A stretch of 64,000 bases of DNA from Coniochaeta sp. PMI_546 (Eukaryota; Ascomycota; Sordariomycetes; Coniochaetales; Coniochaetaceae): positions 1,240,001 to 1,304,000 of the forward strand of contig MU271146.1 of assembly GCA_021432605.1 (NCBI GenBank), given 5' to 3'. Positions 13,301-26,700 of this stretch are shown one piece after another. Below the pieces are notes generated by a model. That model was given only the letters and a program-made list of their open reading frames with translations, did not search any database and had not been told where the DNA came from. Position numbers and translations under genes: made by a program. Within the stretch, counting starts at the first letter, position 1; each line of letters begins with the position of its first letter.

Positions 13301-16300
13301 GCAGCTTATGCTTATAGATAGGCATGAAGCTAGGGTTACGTCTTGTGTCCCGAGATCTCCGAATCAAGAACAAAGCGCGTGTCTGTGTTAGTGCTCTCAC
13401 CACGCACATGAGTTTGATGCCTGCCAACGGAGGGAAGTGGACAGCTGCGCCCGCATCTTAGTTTCACAGGGCAATGACACTGACAACAGCTGCAAGACAA
13501 CAGCGACGATCTTGCGGAGACGTCCCACAAGTTGCGTGTACGTTCGGGCGGAAACAGGCTGAAGGACAGGGCACAGTACTTGTGTGTCACAACCCTCAAA
13601 CCCACGATTTCAAGCTCTGGTCTGGTGGACATGCGAGCTCCCGTAAGTCCCGGCGAGGGTTTTGCTGGCAGAGTTACAACCGACCTTGAGGAGCGTAGCG
13701 AGTACGAAGCCGAGCCAGGAGATAGTCGCAAAAGAGAAACCTAGGGGAGTCACTGAGAGACTCGAAGCGGAGGCGCCGGCGAGTGTGTCGCGGGAGCGAC
13801 CTAGAGGTCCAAGACCGAGGAGCCTGAGGCAGTCAGCAAAGAGGCGCTGTGAGGCCTGACGTCGTAGAGCTGGACTGGTGCACCATTCGAGCACGGAGGA
13901 TGCATTTCTAAGACTGGTACGGCTGCTTGGATTGACCGGGTTGGACGACTGTCGAGATCGCTGACTGGTTGAGTGAATGGGGGGAGGTGAGCTCACAGAC
14001 GGGACCGAGATTGAAGCAAGCAGAGGACCCAGGGAACTTGAAAATTAGCCATGTGCGAGGTAACATGGCTGTTCTCAAGTCTTCTGATTCGGCCGAAAGA
14101 AGAAGGGAGCCATTCACCGTCCGTCGTGGCTGCCACAACGATCACAACCCCTGGCTCTTGATGTGGCGCACAGACCCCTCCGCATATTTTAGCTCCAACG
14201 CCTCTCGGCTCTCGTCTGCATGTGCCCCATGCCCCACCCACAGCGCAACCGCGCTAGCATTCAACAACCGTCCGACCCCACTGTGGCTGACAGACAGTAC
14301 GTACCTTCCAGGTTACTATGTACCTTAGCTGAGACTTCTGCCCCCTTGGGACTCTCTACACACTTGTTCCAACCCTTCACTCCAACCCTACCTGCCTCCC
14401 GATGTGACATTCACCTCTCGCGATGGCGTGACGATGCCATCTCTTCCTGGGTGACGGAGAATTCTGAAAGCAGCTAGAAGGGTGACAGTCCCAAGTCAGG
14501 CTCCTCCTGCCAAATCACTAGCCCAGCCTTACGTCTTCAGTACACCCTTGCTATGCTACTTAACCTTAAGTTCATCGCCTGTCATAAGAGCGACTTCTAT
14601 AACTCCTCACTTCATCTCAGAACTCTCCGCAAAAGTACGACTTTGCAGCGCGCCCATTGCTACTACAGGAAGTCTGCATGGCTTCACATACTCATCTACC
14701 TGGGTTCAGGCAAGGTCTGGATGCCGTGCTACTGTAAACCAGTTGAATCCATTCGCCATCTAACGCTAGCTGCACTCCGTCCTGGACACGCGCACGACTT
14801 CACTCCACCCCCAGACTTGGAACTGGCGGGGGACCTCATCTATGATCCCTGGGCGAGCACGCTTTGCAAAGTGCCGACATAGATTGCTGATGGCTGAATT
14901 CCAGGTAGCATGCCTCGTGCCTGTCATTCAACACCCTCCTTTTTATCCAATTTTCTTGTTCTTCAACTCTTCAATCCTCATGACACCTCGCACCCAATCT
15001 ACTTTTGCCTAAATTGCGCCGTGCGCGCTGGGGTTTGGCGAGACGAGCTGTCTCATCTGCCAAGGCCCCAGTGAATAGAGCGCCTGCTGAACCCAGCCAG
15101 CTGCTGGCAGGTTGCTACCTGCAGGCCCATGCATAGGCTTCGCTGACGTATCTCTCGGGTTTGACGGGCCCTGGCGAGATGCTAGGCGACGGACTGCACT
15201 TCTGGAGACCGCTTTACAGGACAGACTTTACAGGGCGGAGCAAGCGAGAGTGCCAACGATGTGCATGGAATGCATTTCGTTAGTTGGCAGTCAACACCTT
15301 CGATCTCATCATATTGCCTTAGCACGTGCAGTGTTCGAGGCGGATAGCAAGGACGGCAGGGTGGTGATGTGCTCAATATGGGAGCCGTCCTCGATGCACG
15401 ATGGGGTACCCTTCTAGGAAGCTCGTTACCTGGGACTCGTGCGAAAGTTAATGAAGTATATTCACACTCCTTGCCTTTCACTGCGTCAGCCGTGTTACTC
15501 CGGATATCTTGTTATGGATCTTAGAGTTCTGTTATTATTTTTGCACTTACGTTGAGCCGTCTCTGACCCCCGGTACCTTGCTGCCATTGCTGAGGTCTCT
15601 GCTGCGCTGAAGCTGGGAGGACGACAGTGACGGAACTTGTTGCTCGAGATAATGTCTTGCCTAGCATCTACATCACACAGCCGGCGGACTTCGAACAGTC
15701 TCCTGACGTGATCGATCTATGAACACTTGCGCTGTGAGATGAGCCCAATGATCGTCTGAAGAGTGGCAACCCGGGCTCACGCCTTGATGGATGGCAAGCG
15801 TTAAACGAAGAAACCCCCTCCAGCAGATATCGCCTGCAGGGACCAGGTGCCCGGCTTTGTGTGATCGATGGCGAGGATGACAGCCGGTTGTTTGACAGGA
15901 TAACCGGGTCCCCACCACTTCCAGCGCTACGCCCCGGGAGATGCGGCAAAGGATGCCTGAACGACAGACCTATCCAATGTGTCTGACATAGAATTATCTC
16001 GCGAGAAACGTCTGCCGACATCGAGCATGTGCTCATGGTGTGTATGGCGACGGATATCCGGGAAAAAGAGCGAAGGGACACAACCTCCTGGATAACCTAA
16101 CCTCCACGCGGTGATGCGTAGAGCAGCTTTTTCTCGGGGGCGTCGTCCCAAGACCAAGTGTGAACTCCCTGAGATGGATTGTCAATGGTACCTGCGGGCT
16201 CAATGTTGCATCGGATCGGTTGCCGACTGTGCTCTCTAATCGGTAGTCTAGTAACCGCCGTTGCTGGCCCAGGAAGTCCCACTGGTCCGGAAGGTAGGGG

Positions 16301-17203
16301 CAACATCACCAACGCCAACGCAACTTCCCTTCTACAACCAACAAGATGGACGTTGTCTCGAAGACGGACCCCTTTCATGATGCACAGCTTGGCATCGAGG
16401 CAAGAGAGCCTCAACAGCACTCTCGAACCATACGCCATCATCGCCAACAGACGAATTTTCAGTACATTTCATCTAAGGTGATTCTCATAGATGAAGTAAG
16501 CCTATTTGCCGCAATCAAGACTTATTGTGAGGCACAAATTAAGGCCCTGCTGCCCCGTCTGTGACTGCTGTGAAGCGTATGGATAAAGAAGCTCGCCCGT
16601 GTTGTTGGGCACGATATGATTACTTTAGCACAGCGACGTTTGTTTCAGATCACACCGAGATAGTTTACATGTAATGAAATAGTATTGAGAAGCATATTCG
16701 TAGCGCTATCCATTTTTCATGTGATTCACCGGAGGAAAGAAGTGAAGCCCGGATTAAGTGTGTTTAAAAGGCCTCAACGTCGCGTCCGCTTGTCGAAAGC
16801 CCCTGAGGGCATCCGAAAGGGTTGGACGAATCCAGAAGTTGTTTGGGGCACAGAAGAGCTTCTGCCGAGGGATGCTGGACTGAGAATTGAACTTCAAGAC
16901 TGCTCCACAAGGCTTGGAGTACTGATCTGGCACCCTGAGCAGCGTTTCGGCTCGTCACACGAGAAGCTATCACCAGTTCCATCAGAGTATAGCGAATGCC
17001 TTGACCTTTGTCACGACGGCCACATCTCAACCTGATGCTAACTGTCTTCAGACCCGTGCCTGGATCTATCGTATAGCCTCAACCACGACACGCATCTTTC
17101 CAGTGCCACCGAGCTCTGTCTAGGGTCAACGGTTTTGTCTAGGACCAACGATCTCGACCTACAGATCTCGGCCGTGGCTTGATCTCAACCTCCACCTGCC
17201 GCC
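10319..17203. other. 6.9-kb gene-free interval between convergent genes
   Basis: The homeodomain gene (+) and the BOR1-type gene (-) point at each other across this interval. The first few hundred bases must hold the homeodomain 3' UTR, and a T15 tract occurs at 10803-10817. I find no exon with a family motif; longer open frames start at non-ATG codons or are antisense to low-complexity DNA. Base composition is ordinary, without strong AT skew or repeats. It may contain non-coding RNA or an unrecognised gene. Confidence 0.5.
10803..10817. repeat. T15 homopolymer
   Basis: Fifteen consecutive T on the plus strand, about 490 bp past the homeodomain stop codon. Its length is prone to sequencing error. 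It creates an artificial poly-lysine run in the antisense frame. Confidence 0.9.
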
Positions 17204-19506
17204 CTAAGTTCCTTGATCCCTTCCAAAGCTATTCAACCTCCTCCTCGTCATCCCACCCCGACTCTCCCCAAGCTCAGCAAGCTCATGCTCCTCCCCGGCC
17301 CTCGCACTAAACAAACCTCCCCTAATCGCAGCAGAAGACTCCCCGACCTTGTCGTCCCGCTCCGTCTCCGTCTCCGTCACCCCGCCCGATCCATCCGGTG
17401 CATCGATCACGGCCTCCCTACCGGCATCACCGCTGTCGTCCGGTTCCTCAGCACCATATGACCCGCCCACACTCTCCATCGTGAACGGGCCCGCAGTAGG
17501 CGCGTCGAGAACAGACAACTCGAGAGACGTGAACCACCGGGGCAGCACGGCCGCCCGCACGGGTATCAGCGCCAGGATAACGACCGGAAACCCGACCGCG
17601 GCGACCGTCTGCGTGATGGCGAAGGTGGCGGCGAAACCCAATATCTCGATGCCGACGAACAGCCACGCGGCTCGGCGGCGGGGAAGTCTTGTCAGCGGGT
17701 TGTTCTGCGAGGCCGTCGACCTGTCGCTCAGGAGGAACAGGAGCTTTGCGGTGATGCCGTTCGCTTCCAGGGCTTGGAAGCCCATGATGAAGAACAGGCC
17801 GGCCAGCACGCCTTGCGGAATGAGGTGCAGGACCGTCAGCAACGGTCCGGTCATGGTGCCCAGCGTCAGCAGGCCCTGGGCGAGGTTGCTCACGCGCTGC
17901 TCCACCACCCGTGTGGTGCGGGTCGTCAGGTGGCCCTTGGAGTTGCCTCCTTCGTCGTCGTCGTCGGAGACGACTTCTGTCACGCAGAGGGACTCGGTGT
18001 GGAAGGGCGCTTGCGGGATGAGGCCGTTGGGGAAGGGTAGGCCGAGGAGGCCGGCGACGCCCGTGGTGAGACCGAGGAGGAAGATGTCCCAGTGGAAGCC
18101 GGCTGGTTTCGCGAGGGGGAATTCGGTGCCTTGGGCGATCAGAGAGGAAACGTTGTGATCGAACCAGAAGAGGACGGTGAGAAGGACGGCGAAGGGAAGG
18201 GCGAGGAAAACATCTGATACGCTGGTATCCCAGAAGTTGACCAGCCAGCCGCGCTGCAAGGTAGGTTCGAAGGCGATGCCGGTTGGGAGGTTCTCGAGAT
18301 GCACGCCGCGCATCTTGCCGATGTGGACGAAGCCCGAGAAGAAGACGACGGTGAGTGGCGTGCCGTAATCCTTGAGGAAGACCCGTACCTGATGGGTGAA
18401 GAGACTGCTGTGGCCCAGCTCGCCGCAGATGTAGGCAACCATGAAGACGAGGAGGGCCACCATGATGGAGAGGTAGAAGGCCTCGTGCTCGCCTAGTAGA
18501 TCCAGGACTTGAACGCCTTTCTGCAAATATATGCAGGCCACGTAGAAGCCGAATATGTCACACGGAAACCTGGTCACGTAGCGAAGCCAGTTGCAGGAGT
18601 TTGTGATGGCCAGGATCCAGTGTAGCACGAGTGACCAGCTGTCACCGCGTCAGTATGGTCTTTATTGAGCGCGAGTTCAGAATCGTGTCGACTTACAGAC
18701 CTATCCAGCACATGAATGCCAGGTAGTTCGTGCCAGTTGGGTTCATAATATCATATACCGTGCTGGCAGCCGCGGTCAGTGTCTTGTGTCGTCGAGTGAC
18801 ACCGGGGGACACCAAGGAGCTCACTAGTTGAAGACGGTAATTGGTCCCGTTACTCCTACAATGACCAGAGGTTGGCAGGCCAAGACAGAAAAGACTACAG
18901 AGCCGAGGACGGATGCCAGAAGAACTTCGTTTACTCCGTAGTTCATATGCGTCCGGGTGAACATGTCTAGAGAGAAAGCTAAGGCGGGAAGAAGACTGCG
19001 ACATCGTGTTAGTATGTCACGATCTACAGATCCTATCGCAGCATCGCCACGCCCACGGGAAAACCAGAGAGTTTCAACCTCTTCCGATTACGGCGAGGCT
19101 GAATGATGGTGGTGAATTGTGAAGGAGTTTCGTACTTTGCAAAATACATGTACACCGTAGCAGGCACGACGCGGTAGTCCCACGCATCCTTCCAGTCACT
19201 CCAGTAGTACGGAGCCCGCCGCCGGACATCGTTGATCATGCCGCGGAACAGCCTGATCTTCCACCACTTGGGAGCGCGAGGAGGCTTGGAGCTAGAAGCG
19301 CCACGACTGGCAATGTCCGCAAATCCTGCGTTATGTCGCTGGCTTCGGGCGCTGCGTCCACTAACCAAGGAAGACGTGTAGTCTCTGACACGCCGCCGGG
19401 AGCCACTAGCTGTCCTGCTCTCGGCTCCGGACCCAGGATGAAGACCGGCCGGAAGGTGGACTCCTCCGCTGCCGGCGGTGCCGGAGTAGTGGGTTGTGGA
19501 TTCCAT
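17204..19506 (-). CDS. BOR1: BOR1-type borate / HCO3- transporter family protein (SLC4-like)
   Basis: Predicted 680-residue polytopic plasma-membrane protein of the anion-exchanger (HCO3_cotransp) family; yeast Bor1 exports borate. Exons on the minus strand: 19506-19136, 18995-18825, 18762-18697 and 18638-17204; introns of 140, 62 and 58 bp. The joined sequence gives the family's hallmark start of the membrane domain, YFANLLPALAFSLDMFTR, followed by QPLVIVGVTGPITVFNYTV and later FFIMGFQALEANGI-like segments. The core has about 12 hydrophobic segments. The N-terminal ~75 residues are Ser/Arg-rich and the C-terminal ~100 are hydrophilic and acidic. At 680 residues it is longer than yeast Bor1 (about 576) because of both tails. 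The start is the first ATG of the open frame. Substrate is inferred from the family; fungal members may also move other anions. Confidence 0.93.
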
Positions 19507-20214
19507 GTTGGGAGTCGTCGGAGGGGATGACTCTGCGGAGGCGGCTAAGTCACTTCAATCGTGGCCAATAGAGGAGTAACAACGTCCTGCAGGGCCATAT
19601 ATCCAGAAACGTGCTGTCGTTTTCTACTCGACAAGGAGATTTTGATAAAATACCACAGAGTATTCGGAATAAACCTCAGACTCCAGCCCAAGACAAAACA
19701 TCCCCAGTGAGTCAATGACGGTTCTTGAAAAGGGCACAATGGTGCGGGGCAGCGAGCGGCAAAAACGGCTTCGCTACCATCAAAGTCCCTGTTCACATCA
19801 GAACCACTTTTCGCCTTCAGGGGACCAAGCAGGACCACATATGATGTCAACCATGCCAGTATACCACGCGAGGAGATGTTTTACAGCAAACAGGCGAGTG
19901 AAGTCGGACAAAGTAAATATTCCTACACATCGCCCAAGGCGACAGACATGCTGATACAAAAGCGGCCACCCGGAGAGCATCTCTCACAGCAGCGCCCAGT
20001 CACGCGCCCAGGTTTTTCTTTCTATCCATGCAGTTGACGGCTCACCCGTCTATATCGTCTTTGTACACAAGATACAGGTGTCTAGATATACACATTCCAG
20101 ACGCGTGCCGTCCCCCAAATGAACACCAAAAGCGCAACGCAAAACTCCAGGTCGAGCGGGGTGGTGTCTGCAAGAAATTGACCATGTCGCCTCCACGTCC
20201 CGTCCGAATCCACC
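19507..20214. other. intergenic: BOR1 promoter and AFG3 3' region
   Basis: About 0.7 kb between two tandem minus-strand genes. It must hold the promoter and leader of the transporter gene and the 3' UTR of the protease gene. No further gene or striking motif was seen. Confidence 0.5.
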
Positions 20215-22979
20215 CTACAACCCCTTGAAGATACTCGGAGCAGGCGCGCCCGGCTCATCAGGGGTATCCGTGTTCTCAACGGGGAAAGGGGGCGGCGCGT
20301 GCGTCCCCTTACCGCCCGTGCCGTCGAAGTACTTGGAGAACTCCTCCTTGTCAGGGAAGGGACGTGGGCCGAGGAGTCTGACCAGGTCGTCGCGGGTCAG
20401 CATCTCCTTCTTCAACAGCTCCTCGGCCACGATGCCGATCTCGGCTTTCTTGGCCGTCAGCAGGTCCTTGCACTGCTTGTACGCCAGGTCCACGATCCGC
20501 CGGACCTCCTGGTCGATCGTCTGCGCCGTCGACTCGGCAAACGGCTTGTTGAACTGGTCGTTACGGTTCTCAAAGTGTAGAGGGCCGAGCTTCTCCGACA
20601 TGCCCCACTCCGTCACCATGGTTGTCGCCATGCGCGTTACCTTTTTGAAGTCGTCACTCGCGCCGGTCGTGACGGTGGGGAAGTGAAGTTCCTCCGAGAC
20701 GCGGCCGCCGAGGGTCATGGCCATGCGGTCCATGAGCTGGTTGACGTTCATCAAGTAAGCGTCTCCGGTGGGGAGGTACTGAGCGTAGCCCAGGGCACCT
20801 TGTCCACGCGGGATGATGGAGACCTTGAGCAGGGGATCGGCCCACTGGAAGTACCATCCGCAGATAGCGTGACCGGCTTCGTGGTAGGCGACAGTCTTCT
20901 TCTCCAGCGGGTTGAGGACCAACGACTTGCGCTCCAGACCACCCACCACACGCTCGATAGCAGCTTCGAAGTGGGCCATTGTGACCGTCTCAGCGTTGGC
21001 GCGCGCGGCTACCTCCACGTTAGCATAGAACTCGAGAGTGACACGGACGCGGATGTGAACCTACCAATGAGTGCGGCCTCGTTGACGGCGTTGGCGATAT
21101 CGGCACCAGCGAATCCAGGAGTAAGAGCAGCAAGGCGACCGGTAAGGTGATCCATGTCCTCCTTGGTTACGATCTTGGCAAGATGCACCCTGAAGATGTC
21201 CTGTCGACCCTTCATGGTAGGGCGGTCGATGTGGATGTGTCTGTCGAAACGACCAGGTCGCATCAGCGCCTTGTCGAGAATATCCGGTCTGTTTGTGCCC
21301 GCTAGAACAACAACCTGTTCCGAAGTATTGAAACCGTCCATCTCGGTAAGGATCTGGTTGAGTGTAGCCTCTCGTTCGTCGTTGCCACCGAATCGCTGGC
21401 CGTCACCTCTGGCTTTGCCGATAGCGTCGATCTCATCAATGAAGATGATACACGGAGCGTTCTTCCGCGCGGTTGCGAACAGATCTCGCACTCGCGAGGC
21501 ACCAACACCGACAAACATCTCGACGAACTCAGAGCCGCTGACGCTGAAGAACGGAACCTCGGATTCACCAGCCGTGGCCTTTGCGAGCAACGTCTTACCA
21601 GTACCAGGAGGGCCGGACAGAATAGCACCGCGGGGGATCTTGGCACCAAGTTTCTGGAACTTCTCCGGTGCCTTGAGGAAACTGACGAACTCCATGATTT
21701 CAGTCTTGGCCTCTTCCATACCAGCAACATCGGAGAACTTGACTTTCACGGCGGATTCCTGGTTGAACATCTTCGCCTTGCTCTTGCCGAAGCCAAAGAC
21801 TCCGGAGGAGCCGCCGGCACCGCCTCCAGCTCTTCGGAGCATGGAGAACAGAAGGATCGTCAGGAGGATCGTGGGACCGAAGGAGATGAGTAGACTCGTA
21901 AACACGCCCTCTGAGGCATAGCTGACGGGAATGCGCTCTGTTGAGGGGATTCCAAGTTCATTTTGAGCCTCGTCAAGCCTGCGTTCGAAGGCGTCGATGG
22001 AGCCGATGGAGAAGTAGTAGTAGAAGTTGGGGTTCGCGGCGATAGAGTCCGGGTACATAGCCTGGGTTGCCTCACGGTTCAGTTCAACCCTGACGCGATC
22101 CTTAAGGACGACAAGCTTCTCAACGAGGCCCTTGTCCAAGAAGTTCTTGCGTAGTTCCTGCCATGTGATCTCGCGCGAGCTCTCGCCAGGGAAGATCATC
22201 TTATAGAACGGATAGATAATGATTGTGCCGACAATCCAGCCGAGCATGTCGTTCAGTTCGAGGACTCGAGGTTTCTTGTCTCCTGGTTTCCCGCCCTGTT
22301 GCTTTTTCTGGCTGTTCTGCTCACGATCCGGCTTAGGTGTCTGGTCCTCCGGCTGTTGATCCTGAGTCTTGGTTCGGTTTTCCTCTTGACCGGGTGCGTT
22401 CGAGTCGAAGATGTTCGTAGTGCTCTTGCCCTCCTTCTGCTCCATTTCAGCGCGGGCAAGCCTGTCTGAGACCTTGGTGATGACTCTGAACGCTTTCATC
22501 GTGTCGGTAATACTGAGTCCTGTATTTTTCTGTTTCTCAAGCAGCTCCTTTAGCTCCGGCGGGGCTCCGAGTTCCCGGACAGCCTTGAGGAAAAGTTCGA
22601 CTGTCTCCCTCTGTGAGTTTGGAGCTATACTAGTGAACCTAACCAGTCGTTCGATTTCTTCCTCGCTGAGGCGGACAAATCCCGGCGCGAGCGGCTTCTC
22701 CTTTCCAGGCGTGCTCTCTTCTTGAGGCCTGTCGCTAGTTTCGTCATTTTTCTGTTCGCTAGCCTTCTTCTCATCGTCCTTCGCAGTATCCTTATCGTTT
22801 TCCGGACGTTGAGGTGGCTGTGAGGAGTAGAAACGAGCGCGGGAGCATGGAACAGATCGAAGTGGTTGAGGGAAATGTGGTGTCCGCGGTATTCGATAGA
22901 TAGATCTCGACGTCGCCGTCAGAGACAGCCTCACGGCACGCGCGAGGTGCTGCGACGACGGCCGCATAATTGTCGCCAT
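20215..22979 (-). CDS. AFG3: AFG3-like subunit of the mitochondrial m-AAA protease
   Basis: Predicted 902-residue ATP-dependent zinc metalloprotease of the mitochondrial inner membrane, acting from the matrix side in protein quality control and maturation. Two exons: 22979-21065 and 21008-20215, with a 56-bp intron that restores the conserved [15 protein letters not shown]. The start [16 protein letters not shown] begins an Arg/Ser-rich presequence typical of mitochondrial import; the frame is open 60 codons further upstream. A charged low-complexity region follows, then two TM segments (about residues 245-263 and 365-390) flanking an FtsH-extracellular-type domain. Next come Walker A GPPGTGKT (about 451-458), Walker [12 protein letters not shown], the SRH arginines in [14 protein letters not shown], and the zinc site HEAGH (about 680). 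The C-terminal RLLGPRPF resembles Afg3 more than Yta12 as I recall them; this paralogue choice is an inference. Confidence 0.92.
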
Positions 22980-23702
22980 TTTAGGGGGTTCACGTCGCGG
23001 CGACGGAACAGGCGGAGGTTGTGAGGGTTGAGGTAGGGTACGAGAAGACGACCGAAGGCGCCGTACTATGTCATCGAGAGCACCGCTACTATTGCCATGC
23101 ACGCGATTCCCTTGGTGACGTACTCGGTCGATTGAACCGGAGCTTGACAAGGTTGTCAAGCGCGTTGATTTGGAAGCGTCGACCGGCGAAAATATCGTAC
23201 GTCGACTCCGAAACTGTGGAAAATCAGCCAGCCAGTGGATGATGCGGCGATCCGCGAAGAGAATGACCGGTGCGAGCGACGCAGTCTAACCGCTTCTGGA
23301 ATGGCGTCTCAGTCCAGGCTGTCACACACTCGACCCTAACCCTGGCTTAGAACGCATTTGTCAGGACAGCCTTCCTCCCCAAGTCTAAGGTAAATGGCAG
23401 ACGAGCAACTGGGCGGAGAGAGTCGGGTGTGACCATGTGCCTGAACCTAGTTCTAGTAGGGATTTCTTTCGTCTAATGAGATAGAGTACAGAATATGTAA
23501 CCTAGTCGAGTCATTCCACAAGACAGGGAGTAGTAAAATATTCCTTTGATAAACAGCACAGATAGCCGCCGCTCACATTCGTCACACGACGCCTCGACCA
23601 CAAGAACAACGGAAACTTGACCAATGATAACCGGAAAATGCTTCATAATACTCATGATTTCCATCTTGTGCCTATACATCAAAACACGACACATCCTCAT
23701 TA
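22980..23702. other. intergenic: AFG3 promoter and Zn2Cys6-factor 3' region
   Basis: About 0.72 kb between tandem minus-strand genes. The first 180 bp are open in the AFG3 frame and could extend its N-terminus, but they do not look like presequence. The remainder holds promoter and 3' UTR sequence. Nothing else was recognised. Confidence 0.45.
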
Positions 23703-26700
23703 TCACCGCATATCCCCAAAATTCCCATTTTCCACACTCGGATATGCGCCACCGCTCATCTCAGCCCAGTCCCAATCCAGTGTCATCGGCAGACTGAACA
23801 GATCCGCCGGGAGCATCGGCTGTTGAAATGTGCCGTTCAGTCCGATCGGCGGACTTTGTATGCCGATGCTGGGCCCCGGGAAGCTAGTAGCCGCATTCAT
23901 GGCTGCTATCGACCCAAACCCTGTCAGGTCTGCGAAGTTTGTGAAATCCATACCGTCGCCGCCGTTGTTCACTGTGAAGTCGTCGTTCCAACCAGCGGGT
24001 GGCATTGCCGGCGACGACTCGTGGCTCATGGTGGCTGTCATAGGACTGTAGGCTCTTTCAGGCGTCATGTGGTCCGACTTCATCGACGGCGACAAGTGTC
24101 CGTTGGTCTGGTGGCTGGCATGTGGGGTTGTCGAACTGGATGTCATCGGCCGAGGAGTCTGAACTGGGGCAGGTTTGGGAGATTGCGTGACTGAAGGCCG
24201 GGGTGGCGGCGCCGCTGGGTTTGACTTTGTTGTTGTCGATGACCCGTCGTGATTCTTCCTCTTCCGCCTTAATGCGTTATCCCGCTCGGCCTTGTCTATC
24301 ACTTTCTTTGCAATCTTTTCAAACTCGGAGCATACACCGAGCATACGGTGGACGCCGCCAGTCTCGGCTTCCTGCCCTAGAGTTGACAAGAAGGTAACAA
24401 CCAAGTTCATAAGCCGTGTGTCTGATCGCGCCCTCGGATCTAGAGGATTCTGAAGGATGTTGCCGAACAGTGTCACTAGAGCAGAGACAGGGAAATACAA
24501 AATAAGCCTGATACCCATTGTTAGTGACCGCTGGAGAGTGAGTCAAGGGCGAAACATGGGACATGACGTACCATACACAAGAGAAATCGCCTTGTGGGAT
24601 GTACTTAAGCAACGATATTGACGCTCTCGCAGCAGCTGTGCAGAGGGCAGCGGACGAGAATACTCTTGGGTTGAGAGGTTTGGCGTTCAACCCCTGGATC
24701 GCATAATTTGATAGTCTGCTCGTCCAGTAGCCGTGATGTATCGACATCCGATGTATAGTCGTCAGACAGTTGTAGTATGTCAGATGTAGCACAACGACGT
24801 GCAGGATAAGTGGTGTGTGCGACGCCTTGATCTCGTGCTCAGGTCGGAAATCAATCGGGATGCTGTCCTTCCAGTTCTCCAGCTCCTGGTCCAACTCTCC
24901 GATCGTATTCAAAAGTTCGCCATCTGACTGCTTGACAGCTTTTGTAGAGTAGAGTTTCTTGTAGACCTTGCTTTCTATAACAGCAAATTCGCACATAAGA
25001 CGGAAGAGATTCATCTTGCCCTTTCCGTCCGCCAAGGGAATGTTGCCGATGTTGTCCACCGGATCAGCTTCAGGTAATTCGACATTCATGTCGTCATCGT
25101 CCTGCGCAGGCGGTCTGCCAGAGCGTAAGCAAAGGTCCTTGTCCAGCATGTAGGCAATCCAGAAAACCCTCTTCCGTTGTTCGATTTCGACCGGGTTGAG
25201 GTTGAAACCCGTCCCACGCTTGTGGAGACCGATACTATGTGAAAGTCGAATAGCCGCAGCGATGAGCAAGAATGTGGGTTGGGGGTTCGGTGTGCCTTGC
25301 AAGAAGAGGGCCATCCCAAGTAACGCTTGTACACTGAGCAAGTCCGTGTTCCGCATCGTAAGCTCAGCGAACACGGCTATCGCGTTCTTCATGTAATCCC
25401 AGGCCTTCTCATCTTCCTCGGCAGGTACCAGGTTGCTCATAACCCGCAGTCGATGCGCAATGGCCAACGCAACGTTGAGACTTGCCCACCAGCCTGACCC
25501 TGGATATGGGTCGTCCGAGTATTGCCTTTCCACGAGATGCATAAACGTCGGTTGGTGGAAGAGAGGGAACATGCAGTTGAAGTTTTCAAAGTAGTCTTTG
25601 AGTAGCGACATGGCCTCCGCTTTCGAAGGTAGTGGTCTGAATATCGGGCGCGTGAAGAGGTCTCCAAAGACCTCTGGCTTCCAAGCTGTCCACTTATGGT
25701 CGTCTATAGAGACGTCCGAGATCATCTGCTGGAAGGAACCGTCACCTGTCTTTTCATTCACCCACTGGATACCTTTGGGTGAGAAGATTGAGAATCCGGA
25801 AGAGGAGCCTGTCAAGGTGGTTAGTATCGTGGAAAAGGTTGGGAGTCTAGGACTCCCGGATGGAAAGAGCCGTACCGATATATCTTGTCTCGCCCGAGTT
25901 GTTGGTAACCAGGGAGCACATCATTTCCGACAAAGCTTCTACCTCTTCCTCCTGCTTCTTCTCCTCGACGGGGCCAGGGGGTACGGACTTTCTCTTGTCA
26001 TGCTCGTGGTCTCTGTCCCTAGTTGGTTCCGGCGACGTTAAGGAGCTTCGCGGCGTTGAGGATGTGCCGTCTTGGCCCGATGTAGCTTGTGAAGGTGACG
26101 TTGGTTGAGAAATGGCCTGGGACGCCTGTCTCGACTGCTGATGCTTCTCAACAAGCTTCCTCTCCAGCATGCCCAAATCTGTTTCACCATTATCATCCTC
26201 GCCAAGAATACCTACAACAGGGCCGTAGTCAGCATCTGAGAAGCACCGCCCGGTTGACCGTAAGCCCGGCGATATCGGACATAACCCGGGTTCAACCAAA
26301 GAGTCAAGTTTCTTACCTGATAACCTCAGTAAGTGCTCCATGCGGCCCAGCCTGTTTTCGAGGCCTTCGATATACTTTGCCCTGCGTGTACATTGTAAGC
26401 TGACTTCGCCCCCATGACAAGGCGCCGATGCATCAGAGCAGATGGTACACGTACCCCTTTGGAGGAGTCCGCTTCTTCTCGACTTGAGTGAAGACACAGT
26501 CCGTCTTGTAGTTCTCGCAGTGGCTGCACAACGGTAGCTTGCCATCGCATTTGATCTTCTTCTTTCTGCACATGTCGCACGCCTGGGCAGGGAGAGAATC
26601 GTCAGCTCTAGTTCAAGAGCAAACCCCCGTACTACGACCATGCTCTCGAGGTCTTGAATATGCTCACCCTCGCGATCCTTCTCCTCTTGGCTTCGTTGGC

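Noticed and set aside
13610-13996. 128-codon Ser/Leu-rich minus-strand frame
   Set aside because: Begins with a non-ATG codon and is low complexity; an opposite-strand frame is equally open.
17349-18158. 269-codon plus-strand frame
   Set aside because: Exactly antisense to the last BOR1 exon; a GC-codon shadow.
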